In this document: in pieces, positions 14,928 to 22,048 of the stretch
Numbering within the stretch: the stretch's first letter is position 1
Layout of the letters: each line of letters opens with the position of its first letter
The notes under the pieces: generated by a model
Told to the model about the DNA's origin: nothing
The model's database searches: none
The model's input: only the letters and a program-made list of their open reading frames with translations
DNA from: Desulfovermiculus halophilus DSM 18834
GTDB taxonomy: Bacteria > Desulfobacterota > Desulfovibrionia > Desulfovibrionales > Desulfothermaceae
NCBI RefSeq assembly: GCF_000620765.1
Contig: NZ_JIAK01000028.1
Span: forward strand, 1 to 33,757
Direction: 5' to 3'
Length of the DNA: 33,757 bases
Made by a program: the position numbers and the translations under genes

Positions 14928-17018
14928 TTAGTTCACTTTATGCACAGTGACAAAGGTGTCATGAAATGCAGGACTTCCTCCGATAGTATCACTAATATTT
15001 TCCTGCAGCATGGCATCACTCACTCCCCGATTGAAGGAGCGGCGGGCTGCTTGAGCCTGATGACCGAATCCGTGCAGCATAAACACAGCACCCGGCTGAA
15101 TCATGTTCGTGACCTTGGCCTTAATAAGGCCTGAATTTACCGGGGAACGCACTTCGACCATATCCTGGTCGGCGATTCCCAGTCTGGCAGCAGCCCGGTC
15201 ATTAATCCACAGGCAGTTCTCAGAGAGAATCTCGTTCAGGTACGGATTGTTTTGAGTCGATACATGGGTATGGAAGACGCAGCGGCCGACCACCAGCCGG
15301 AACTCATTATCTTTGTCCGGAATTTGAGGTGTTTCATATTCGGGAAAGGATTTGAATCCGGCTTCTTCCAAAAGAGATGAGGTGAATTCTATCTTTCCGG
15401 ACTTGGTTTTTAGTTTCAGGTCTTTTTCCCGATCCCAGAAGATCTGTTTATCGGTGTAGGACACAAAACCCTTGGCCTTGAAATCGTCAATGCTGAACCC
15501 GGTGGGTTCCAACTGCCATTGAACCAGCTCTTCCACACTGTTGTATGGGAAGTACTGACCGATACCCAGGCGATCGGCCAGGCCTTTGAGGATCATGGGA
15601 CCGGGCTTGGTATCGTAACGCGGGCTGACCGCCTGCTGGCGAAGGAACATCTGCGGTTTGAGGCTGTTTGCTTGTTGCACGCAGTCGGTCCGCTCCAGGT
15701 ATGTCGATTCAGGCAGAATGACATCCGCATACCAGGCGATATCGCTGTAGTTAATGTCTATGGCCACCACCAGATCCAGTTTTTCCAGGGCCTTCAGGGT
15801 TGTCTGAGTGTCCGGCATTGACATCAGGGGGTCCAGGCGGTAGGCGAACAGGCATTTGATGGGATAGGGGTCCTCATTCAAAATGGCCTGCGGCAAATAC
15901 TGGGCTACTCCGTGGGCTGGATCGGGTAAGGGGAAATCCGGAGTTCCGGCCTTGTCGAAGCGAATGGCCTCTGGCTTGGGCAGATCCTGATCAACGAGCT
16001 TGCGGGCCGGTTTGCCGCCCACTTCACCAGGTCCTTTTTTAAAATAGATTCCTCCCGGGGTCTCGACACTGCCCATGAGGCAATTGAGAATCAGGATGGA
16101 GCGACGCAGGTAGATCTCATTGGCATGATGCGCCCCTCGGTATCCATAGTGGAAGATGACCTTGGGCTTATCCCGGCTGATTTCCCGGGCCAGGTCCACA
16201 ATCTCTTTGGCCTTGATCCCTGTCTCTTGCTCCGCCCATTCAGGAGTAAAGGAGTTGACAAAGTTTTTGAGCTCATCAAGTCCCTGCACCCATTTATGCA
16301 CAAAGCTGCGGTCATAGAGGTCTTCCTTGAGAATGACGTGCATCAAGGCGTAGTTCAGGGCCAGATCTGTGGCCGGCCGGATAGGCAGATAGCGGTTGGC
16401 CTTGGTGGCTGTGACCGTCACCCTGGGATCGATATAGGTCAGCTTGGCACCGTTGTCCATGGCCTGCATGATTTGGTTTGTCCCCTTTACAGTCACGCTT
16501 TCAAAGACATTGCGGCCGTAAAGGACCAGGTGCTTGGTATTTTTGTAGTCCACATTCATCTGTCCGTCGGTGTAGCCGAACAAAGACCGGCAGGCAGTGT
16601 TCACAGATCCCTTGCACAGGGCGTCATGGGTAAAATGATTTGGGGAGCCCAGAGCCTTGAGGAAAGTCTTGCTGATATGAGTGCTCAACTGCTGTCGCTC
16701 GCCCAGAGTGATGCTTTGCGGACCATAACTGTCAATGATCTTTTTCATATTTTCAGCAACATAGTCCAGGGCTTCGTCCCAGCTGGCCTGCCTCCAGTGT
16801 CCGGACCCGCGGGGACCGCTGCGGATAAGAGGAGTCTGGACCCGTTGATCATCGTTGAGCAGTCCGATTCCGGCTGCCCCTTTGGGGCACAAACTGCCGG
16901 CCATATCCGGGACATAGGGGCTGCCTTCGAGAAAGGTGACCTGTCCATTTTCAACTGTGACCTTAATCGGGCAGCGAACTGAACACATAAAACACAGACT
17001 ATACACTTCTTCACGCAT
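14928..17018 (-). CDS. cytoplasmic molybdopterin oxidoreductase, polysulfide/thiosulfate reductase-like catalytic subunit
   Basis: The product (696 aa) belongs to the DMSO reductase superfamily. The N-terminal [4Fe-4S] motif uses Cys9, Cys12, Cys16 and Cys44 (LCFMCSVRCPIKV ... SLCPKG). The Mo/W ligand is probably Cys135 in DALCKGSVNTA. Cofactor-binding motifs follow (YGRNVFESV, YIDPRVT, SDIAWYADVILPESTYLERTD). The best fit is the PsrA/PhsA group, but the twin-arginine signal normal for those enzymes is absent. ATG 17018, with AAGGAG seven bases upstream, is preferred over an upstream ATG at 17057 that lacks a ribosome site; neither start gives a signal. It therefore probably acts in the cytoplasm with the ferredoxin, GltD-like and HoxU-like subunits downstream. 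The substrate could be polysulfide, thiosulfate, tetrathionate or another oxoanion. Confidence 0.87.
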   Translation of the reverse strand: MREEVYSLCFMCSVRCPIKVTVENGQVTFLEGSPYVPDMAGSLCPKGAAGIGLLNDDQRVQTPLIRSGPRGSGHWRQASWDEALDYVAENMKKIIDSYGPQSITLGERQQLSTHISKTFLKALGSPNHFTHDALCKGSVNTACRSLFGYTDGQMNVDYKNTKHLVLYGRNVFESVTVKGTNQIMQAMDNGAKLTYIDPRVTVTATKANRYLPIRPATDLALNYALMHVILKEDLYDRSFVHKWVQGLDELKNFVNSFTPEWAEQETGIKAKEIVDLAREISRDKPKVIFHYGYRGAHHANEIYLRRSILILNCLMGSVETPGGIYFKKGPGEVGGKPARKLVDQDLPKPEAIRFDKAGTPDFPLPDPAHGVAQYLPQAILNEDPYPIKCLFAYRLDPLMSMPDTQTTLKALEKLDLVVAIDINYSDIAWYADVILPESTYLERTDCVQQANSLKPQMFLRQQAVSPRYDTKPGPMILKGLADRLGIGQYFPYNSVEELVQWQLEPTGFSIDDFKAKGFVSYTDKQIFWDREKDLKLKTKSGKIEFTSSLLEEAGFKSFPEYETPQIPDKDNEFRLVVGRCVFHTHVSTQNNPYLNEILSENCLWINDRAAARLGIADQDMVEVRSPVNSGLIKAKVTNMIQPGAVFMLHGFGHQAQAARRSFNRGVSDAMLQENISDTIGGSPAFHDTFVTVHKVN

Positions 17019-17091
17019 AAGTTTCTCCTTGCCAACCAGTGTTGTATCCTCATTCATGTGCGGTGTGCATCATATCCAAAATTCCGGGAAT

Positions 17092-17529
17092 TTATCCCGG
17101 ATTATTGACAATATTTTCGAAACGCAGCCGGAGCCAGGTCCCGGCCCAGGCACCCAGCAGGCCACAGGCTAACAGTCCAACCAGCAACTTTCCGGAAAGT
17201 ATGGAAATCAACGTGATTTGCTGAGCATAGAAAAGCAGCTTCCAGGCAACACCGGCCAGTACCGTGCCGCAGATCAGAGTCAATACCCAGAATATGGTTC
17301 CGGTTTCTGTCCTGCGTCGCTCGGCCAGGGTGTATCCGGCTGTGGCTGTGCTGAGAAAAACTGCGGCCAGGACCCAGGCCCCGGAAAAAGAGGGAGAGAA
17401 TAGGGCGAGAGCCGTGGCGCAGGCCCCAAGGCCCAGACATCCGGCCAGACAGGCCCAGACAAAAGGAAAAAAGTTGGCCAGCCGCTGCTGGATCTGGGTC
17501 AGAATGCTCTCAGCCAGGACATCGATCAT
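17092..17529 (-). CDS. four-helix membrane protein of unknown function
   Basis: The product (145 aa) has four hydrophobic segments (about 22-45, 50-67, 78-97 and 108-133) separated by short charged loops such as ERRRTETG. I see no catalytic motif and do not recognise the family. It overlaps the stop of the preceding membrane-protein gene by 4 bp (ATGA), so the two are translationally coupled and may work as a pair. The molybdoenzyme gene begins 74 bp downstream. A role in membrane attachment or insertion of the redox complex is possible but is inference from position only. Confidence 0.75.
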   Translation of the reverse strand: MIDVLAESILTQIQQRLANFFPFVWACLAGCLGLGACATALALFSPSFSGAWVLAAVFLSTATAGYTLAERRRTETGTIFWVLTLICGTVLAGVAWKLLFYAQQITLISILSGKLLVGLLACGLLGAWAGTWLRLRFENIVNNPG

Positions 17530-18176
17530 ACGAACTCCCTGCTTAAAGACTTCGCTTGGCGGGAAAGGGATGATTGTTTGGACTCGGCAGAAGAAGACCC
17601 AGAAGCGGCTTTCTTTTTGTTGGATGCTTTCATTTGGCGGTGTCCAACAGCAATCACGATAAACAAAACAGTGAGGGACAGAATAAAGAACAAAAGGGGA
17701 GTGATGGTCATTTCAGTGCCCAGCCAGGATTTGAGGCTGAGCAGATGCGGAGTGTTCAGCATCCCCTGCAGATTTTCCGGTTTGAAGGCCTCATTGATAT
17801 ATCCAGCCACACACAGGATGGGCAGATAGGTGGTGACCAGATTGAGGAGCAGCCCTTCGAAGAAATAATCATAATAGACCTTGTTCAGTGTGGCCTTGTC
17901 GATGTTCTGGGCCAGGCATTTGGCTTTCTCCGGGTCGGAATGGGCGGACAGGGCTTCCTCCCGCACATTGTACCAGTGCCTGAACTCCTCCTGAAGGCGA
18001 AGGTAACGTCTGGTAACCACGTGTTTACGCAGAAACCTGGTCAAAACCACGGTACATACTGCCAGAAGCAGGATGCTGAGCATGGGATGCACAGAATTGA
18101 CAGGGGCCAGGAGAGTATTCAGGGCGTCCATGACAGCCTGGGTCGCCTGGAGAATAAAAAGCCACAGGGTATCCAT
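17526..18176 (-). CDS. membrane protein with YidC/Oxa1/EMC3-like layout
   Basis: The product (216 aa) has TM1 at about 31-50 (MLSILLLAVCTVVLTRFLRK), then a long charged helical segment (51-104: RLQEEFRHWYNVREEALSAH). TM2 at about 108-127 and TM3 at about 157-178 follow, with a Lys/Ser-rich cytoplasmic tail. A first helix followed by a charged coiled coil and two further helices is the layout of the EMC3/TMCO1 (DUF106) branch of the YidC/Oxa1 insertase superfamily. This is a pattern judgement and needs profile confirmation. It is the first gene of the long minus-strand block, starting at ATG 18176 after CCGAGGTAAG, and overlaps the next membrane gene by 4 bp. As an alternative it could be an unrelated membrane scaffold protein. 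Confidence 0.7.
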   Translation of the reverse strand: MDTLWLFILQATQAVMDALNTLLAPVNSVHPMLSILLLAVCTVVLTRFLRKHVVTRRYLRLQEEFRHWYNVREEALSAHSDPEKAKCLAQNIDKATLNKVYYDYFFEGLLLNLVTTYLPILCVAGYINEAFKPENLQGMLNTPHLLSLKSWLGTEMTITPLLFFILSLTVLFIVIAVGHRQMKASNKKKAASGSSSAESKQSSLSRQAKSLSREFV

Positions 18177-18253
18177 ATCTTACCTCGGAGAGTGCTTTTG
18201 AAAGCACAGAAAATTTTAAATAGTATATCAGGTAATTTTTGTTGTTGTTTGTT

Positions 18254-18295
18254 CTCAATCAGTCCTTGCAATCAGGCCTGCCAGGACTGATTGAG
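18254..18295. repeat. 13-bp inverted repeat upstream of the minus-strand operon
   Basis: CTCAATCAGTCCT (18254-18266) and AGGACTGATTGAG (18283-18295) are perfectly complementary around 16 nt. The site is about 80-120 bp upstream of the ATG at 18176, suitable for an operator or a leader hairpin. On the minus strand a TATACT hexamer lies nearer the gene (about 18226-18231), but I see no matching -35 box. Confidence 0.5.
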
Positions 18296-18339
18296 AAGTA
18301 ATTTGTTGTTATGGCTTAAAGAGCTCCCTGCTGATCAAT

Positions 18340-18390
18340 CCGGCAAATCTTTTGTCCGCTTTGGGACAAAAAATATTTCAGATTTGCCGG
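18340..18390 (-). terminator. two-tier hairpin downstream of the tauE-like gene; inner part repeats the TGTCC-N6-GGACA site
   Basis: The outer stem is CCGGCAAATCT (18340-18350) with AGATTTGCCGG (18380-18390). The inner arms are TGTCC (18353-18357) and GGACA (18364-18368). It starts 15 bp after the minus-strand stop at 18405, so it can act as a terminator, although no strong U-tract follows. The inner 16-mer matches 14 of 16 positions of the repeat at 20356-20371. It may therefore also be a regulator-binding site for the operon that begins at 18176. Confidence 0.5.
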
Positions 18391-18404
18391 AGGCAAAGCT
18401 GAAA

Positions 18405-20108
18405 CTAGAGCCAGATTTCAATTTTAAAGAAACGGAAGAACAGGAAGAAGAGGACAATGGCCAAAGTCCACTTCAACTGCTTTTCAGTGAACATGCTCTG
18501 CAGCCGGCTGCCGATAGTTCCGCCCACAAAGCCGCCGATGATGATGGCGATGGCGATCCACAGGTCGGGCAGGTAGCCGTTTAACAGATAACCGATAAAG
18601 GAACCGATGCTGGAGAAGCAGGTTCCGACCAGGCCGACGGGGACGGCCACATACATGGGCAGTCCGCCGATCATGGTCATGATGGGGACCAGGAGGAAAC
18701 CGCCGCCGATACCAAAACAGCGGGCCACAATCCCGATACCCAGTCCGATGATACCGAAGAGCAGGGGATTGATCTTGAATTCTTCACCCCAGAACTTGAA
18801 CTGGTAGTTGGTCAGCCCGGTCTTGACCGGTTCAATGGAACCCATCTGGGCGGCCCGGCCCTCGGCCTTGGCCTTGGCCACCTCTTCGTTGAACTTCTTG
18901 GTCATGGCCTTAATATTTTTCCGCTTTTCCATGACTTTGGGGGTCAGCTCATACAGGGTACGGATGCCCATGAGGACAACCAGAACGGCCAACCATTCCT
19001 TGTAGCTGGACAGAGGCAGATAGGCAGTGACATACTTGCCCAGCCAGATGGAACCGATGAGAATACCCACGCCAAAGGACAGACCCACGGGCCAGGCCAC
19101 CCGGCGCTCCTTGATGGCATAGCGGTAAAAGGAGCCCAGGGGTGAGAACAGGGTCAGGGCCACATTGGAAGGACGCAGGACATTGGCGGCATTGACGCCC
19201 ACCGGCCCCATGGTGTTGACCACCATGACCTGATAGGCGGCCATGAGCATGCCTCCGGCCGCACCGATCAGGGAGAAGAAGGCCCCGACCAGGATGGCTC
19301 CCAGGATGATCCACAGCGGATTCATGTACCGGCCGCCCAGGTCCAGCCAGAAACCTTTGCCGGCCAAGGTATAGGATCCAATTTCTTGACCGTTGACATA
19401 GACGTTGAACTCAGTGTCCGGCGGGGAGTGGCGGAAGGACTCAAAAGAGGCCGTGAACTCGCCGGTTTCCTTGTTCAGGTCGATCTTGGTCCCTTCGTCC
19501 CAGTAGTTGCCGGAGTTTTCGTAGTCGGTGAGCACGCTGCGGGCGAAGATGGTCACCTTGCCGATCTGGGTCCGCTCCTTGGTCACCGTATTGATGCCAT
19601 AGGAATTCTCGTGATTGTAGCGGAAGAAGGACCATTCCGGCTGGGAGGTGATGGGGCCGAGCACGGACTTGGCCTCGCTGCTCAACCCGTTCCAGTCCTT
19701 GAGGTTGAACATGGTTGTGCTGTAGATTCCGTTGGCAAAGGACGGGCCGCCGAAGCGCTTCTTGGTGATGTCCCCGAACGTGTCCGGCTTGTTGGTCAGA
19801 ATATAGAAGAGATGGGGCACTGTGGTGTCCATGTTGAAGGGGTTGTCTTCAACCGCGCTCTTGAAGGATTTGACCTCGTTGACCCCCTTGGCATCCTGGG
19901 GCGCGAACATGTTCTGGGAGGCGATGGTAACAAACAGATCCTGGCCGGGCTCGATCTGTCCGGTGACCGTAACTCTGTCCCCAACTTCCAGATTGGTGGA
20001 TTCAAGCTGGGCCTGAACGGCGGACCAAGCGGGCTGGGCGCCGGCCACGGCCACAATCAGGGCCAAAGCGGCCAGAACCGGGGCTAATGATGGAAAACGT
20101 CGGTGCAT
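18405..20108 (-). CDS. TauE/SafE-family transporter with a large N-terminal periplasmic domain
   Basis: The product (567 aa) has a Sec signal peptide (MHRRFPSLAPVLAALALIVA..., cleavage near residue 30). A soluble periplasmic domain of about 230 residues follows, then from about residue 263 a polytopic membrane domain with the TauE/SafE pattern (SLIGAAGGMLMAA early, FGIGGGFLLVPIMTMIGGLP late, each followed by further helices). TauE/SafE proteins are linked to export of sulfite, sulfoacetate and other sulfur anions. I start at ATG 20108 because AAGGAGGAG precedes it and the signal peptide begins there; the frame is open 150 bp further upstream. A sigma-54 promoter lies about 180 bp upstream, and the divergent neighbours encode a PhnD-like/kinase/sigma-54-activator set. 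The periplasmic domain has no motif I recognise and could present or bind the exported anion. Confidence 0.87.
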   Translation of the reverse strand: MHRRFPSLAPVLAALALIVAVAGAQPAWSAVQAQLESTNLEVGDRVTVTGQIEPGQDLFVTIASQNMFAPQDAKGVNEVKSFKSAVEDNPFNMDTTVPHLFYILTNKPDTFGDITKKRFGGPSFANGIYSTTMFNLKDWNGLSSEAKSVLGPITSQPEWSFFRYNHENSYGINTVTKERTQIGKVTIFARSVLTDYENSGNYWDEGTKIDLNKETGEFTASFESFRHSPPDTEFNVYVNGQEIGSYTLAGKGFWLDLGGRYMNPLWIILGAILVGAFFSLIGAAGGMLMAAYQVMVVNTMGPVGVNAANVLRPSNVALTLFSPLGSFYRYAIKERRVAWPVGLSFGVGILIGSIWLGKYVTAYLPLSSYKEWLAVLVVLMGIRTLYELTPKVMEKRKNIKAMTKKFNEEVAKAKAEGRAAQMGSIEPVKTGLTNYQFKFWGEEFKINPLLFGIIGLGIGIVARCFGIGGGFLLVPIMTMIGGLPMYVAVPVGLVGTCFSSIGSFIGYLLNGYLPDLWIAIAIIIGGFVGGTIGSRLQSMFTEKQLKWTLAIVLFFLFFRFFKIEIWL

Positions 20109-20287
20109 GAAAACTCCTCCTTCACGGTGCATGGGTTGAGGTTCGAGGATGGTCCGTCCTCTGCGCAGAGCGACGAAGACCGCCGCGGACTGGGCATAAG
20201 GTGCTGTGCTGACGTGTGCCGACCTCCTTGTGGGGTTAGAGTTGGTAATTTCCCTCATTTCAGGTGGGTTTATAGATTCCCATTGAA

Positions 20288-20303
20288 AGCAATTTGCTTG
20301 CCA
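20288..20303 (-). promoter_or_regulatory. sigma-54 (-24/-12) promoter for the tauE-like gene
   Basis: On the minus strand the site reads TGGCAAGCAAATTGCT, matching TGGCAC-N5-TTGCW except C to A at one position, with the exact 10-nt spacing between GG and GC. The predicted start is near 20277, leaving a leader of about 170 nt before ATG 20108. An inverted repeat centred at about -86 (20356-20371) is placed as expected for an enhancer-binding protein. Confidence 0.8.
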
Positions 20304-20355
20304 AAAATGGAAAGCTCATGAAAACAAAATGTTGCAAATCTCGGCATCACAGCAC

Positions 20356-20371
20356 TGTCCTGTTTGGGACA
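20356..20371. promoter_or_regulatory. candidate upstream activating sequence TGTCC-N6-GGACA
   Basis: The sequence TGTCCTGTTTGGGACA is a perfect 5+5 inverted repeat with 6-nt spacing. It lies about 86 bp upstream of the predicted sigma-54 start of the tauE-like gene and about 55 bp upstream of the divergent ATG 20425. It recurs at 18353-18368 with two changes. This is typical geometry for an NtrC-family binding site; the gene for such a regulator is at 23865-25214. That the regulator binds here is inferred. Confidence 0.55.
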
Positions 20372-20424
20372 ATGCGGTCTGTCTTCTTGTTCGATTCGGC
20401 ACAAGCATCGACGGGGGGGCGGTC

Positions 20425-22047
20425 ATGAGGTCTTGGGTCTTGTGTTCCCCGGGGAGATGCCTGCTTGTCTTTCTTGCGGCGGCCCTCTGGGCCGGTGCGG
20501 GTGCTCCTGGTCCGGCTTCAGCGGCAGGCGGCGATCCGCTGCGTTTCCTTGTGGTGCCTGTGGAGAACGAGGCGACCATGTTCCGGCAGTTCCTTCCGGT
20601 CAAAAAGTATCTGGAGCAGCGTCTGAACCGGCCAGTGGACTTGAAGCTGGGTCATGACGCCCGGGCCGCGGCCGAGGGGCTGCAGTACCAGGCCTGGGAT
20701 GTGGCTTATATAGATCCGTCGCTGTATTGTGAAATAAAGAACACAAGCGATGTGCAGCCGATCGCCAAGCTGCGGCGCCAGGGAAAGGACAGCTACAAAT
20801 CGGTCCTGGTGGTCAGGGAGGACTCCAGGTGGAACAAGGTTGCCGATATCCGCGGAGCCAGCCTGGCCCTGGGCCGTCCGGGGTCTTCGGCCACCCATCT
20901 CATCCCCTTGTCCCTGCTCCGCCAGGCGGATCTGACCTTGTCCGATTTTGGACAAGTGAGCACCCTGCCCAATGAGGACGAAATCGCATTGAGCGTCTTG
21001 GTCGGGGATCACGACGTGGGGGCCATGAGCTACGACGTGTTTGAAAAGTATTCCTCCGTGGGACTGCGCATCCTCAAGGCCTCGGAGGATATTCCCCAGT
21101 TCGTGATCTGTGCGGCCCCCCATATAAACTCTCGGACCGGGAAGCGAATAACCCAGGCCATGTTAGGCTATACCGGGGGGACGAAGCAGGAGCTCTCCTT
21201 TGTTCCGGTTCAGGACAGGGAGTACAATATCCTGCGGATAATGCTCAAGAATATCGCAGGCAAGGACTATCTGCGCTATCCTCCGGACACTGTGAAGCTC
21301 GGCCTGCTGCCCCTGTTCTCGGCCATCACCCTGAACAAGAGGTTCACCCCCCTGGCCTCCTATCTGTCTGAACACACCGGCCGGGATTTTCGGCTGGTCA
21401 TTCCCAGGGACTTTGACGAGTTCGTGCACCTCGTCCGGTCCGGGGAGGTGGACTTCGCCTTTCAGAATCCATATGTCTATCTCCTTCTGGCCCGGGAGGG
21501 GCATTTGGACTCCCTGGCCCTGACCGTCAGCCTGGAGCCGGATCAGCCCAGGAGCACCTTCCGGGGCCTGATCATCACCAGAAAGGACAGCTCGATCCGC
21601 AAGGTGAGCGATCTGAAAGGCAAGCGGATCATGATCGTTTCCTCCAAGTCGGCCGGAGGCTACAGGTTCCAGAAGCTTTTTCTGGAAGACAGGGGGATCC
21701 GGATCCAGGAAGCTGCCGACCTGCGGGTGGCCAAGCGGCACGAGGAGGTTGTCCTGGGCGTGTACCGGGGGCAGGCCGATGCCGGGTTCGTGCGCGAGTC
21801 GGCCCTGAAAGTGGTCCGGGATCTGGTGGACATGGACCAAATTCGGGTCCTGGCCAAAACCCCCTATTATCCGAACTGGCCCTTTGCCGCCCACGCCACA
21901 ACAGATCCCGGCCTGGCCCGGAAGGTGAGACAGGCCCTGATATCCCTTGAGGACGCCAAACTCCTGCACCAGGTCGGGGTGGAAGGGTTCACCGAGCCGC
22001 AGGGGGACGATCTTGAGCAGCTCAAGGCCCGGGTGGAGTTTGATTGA
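20425..22047 (+). CDS. tandem (two-domain) PhnD-like periplasmic binding protein
   Basis: The product (540 aa) has a Sec signal (CLLVFLAAALWAGAGAPGPASA) and two consecutive PhnD-type binding domains, about 38-265 and about 285-525. Domain 1 carries YQAWDVAYIDPSLYCEI and GRPGSSATHLIP. Domain 2 carries GEVDFAFQNPYVYLLLA, STFRGLIITRKD, KSAGGYRFQKLF and YYPNWPFAAHAT, and is the closer match to the lipoprotein at 9312-10259. Two fused binding domains and the absence of ABC transporter genes suggest a ligand sensor, possibly for two ligands. The stop is one base before the start of the kinase gene, so they are co-translated. The ATG at 20425 gives a clean signal peptide after a G-rich ribosome site. 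Confidence 0.87.
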   Translation: MRSWVLCSPGRCLLVFLAAALWAGAGAPGPASAAGGDPLRFLVVPVENEATMFRQFLPVKKYLEQRLNRPVDLKLGHDARAAAEGLQYQAWDVAYIDPSLYCEIKNTSDVQPIAKLRRQGKDSYKSVLVVREDSRWNKVADIRGASLALGRPGSSATHLIPLSLLRQADLTLSDFGQVSTLPNEDEIALSVLVGDHDVGAMSYDVFEKYSSVGLRILKASEDIPQFVICAAPHINSRTGKRITQAMLGYTGGTKQELSFVPVQDREYNILRIMLKNIAGKDYLRYPPDTVKLGLLPLFSAITLNKRFTPLASYLSEHTGRDFRLVIPRDFDEFVHLVRSGEVDFAFQNPYVYLLLAREGHLDSLALTVSLEPDQPRSTFRGLIITRKDSSIRKVSDLKGKRIMIVSSKSAGGYRFQKLFLEDRGIRIQEAADLRVAKRHEEVVLGVYRGQADAGFVRESALKVVRDLVDMDQIRVLAKTPYYPNWPFAAHATTDPGLARKVRQALISLEDAKLLHQVGVEGFTEPQGDDLEQLKARVEFD

Positions 22048-22048
22048 C

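Noticed and set aside
18266-18282. Second sigma-54 promoter (minus strand TGGCAGGCCTGATTGCA) upstream of the operon at 18176
   Set aside because: The GG-GC spacing is 11 instead of the required 10 nt, and the site lies in the loop of the 18254-18295 inverted repeat. The nearby TGTCC-N6-GGACA copy makes it tempting, but the geometry is wrong.
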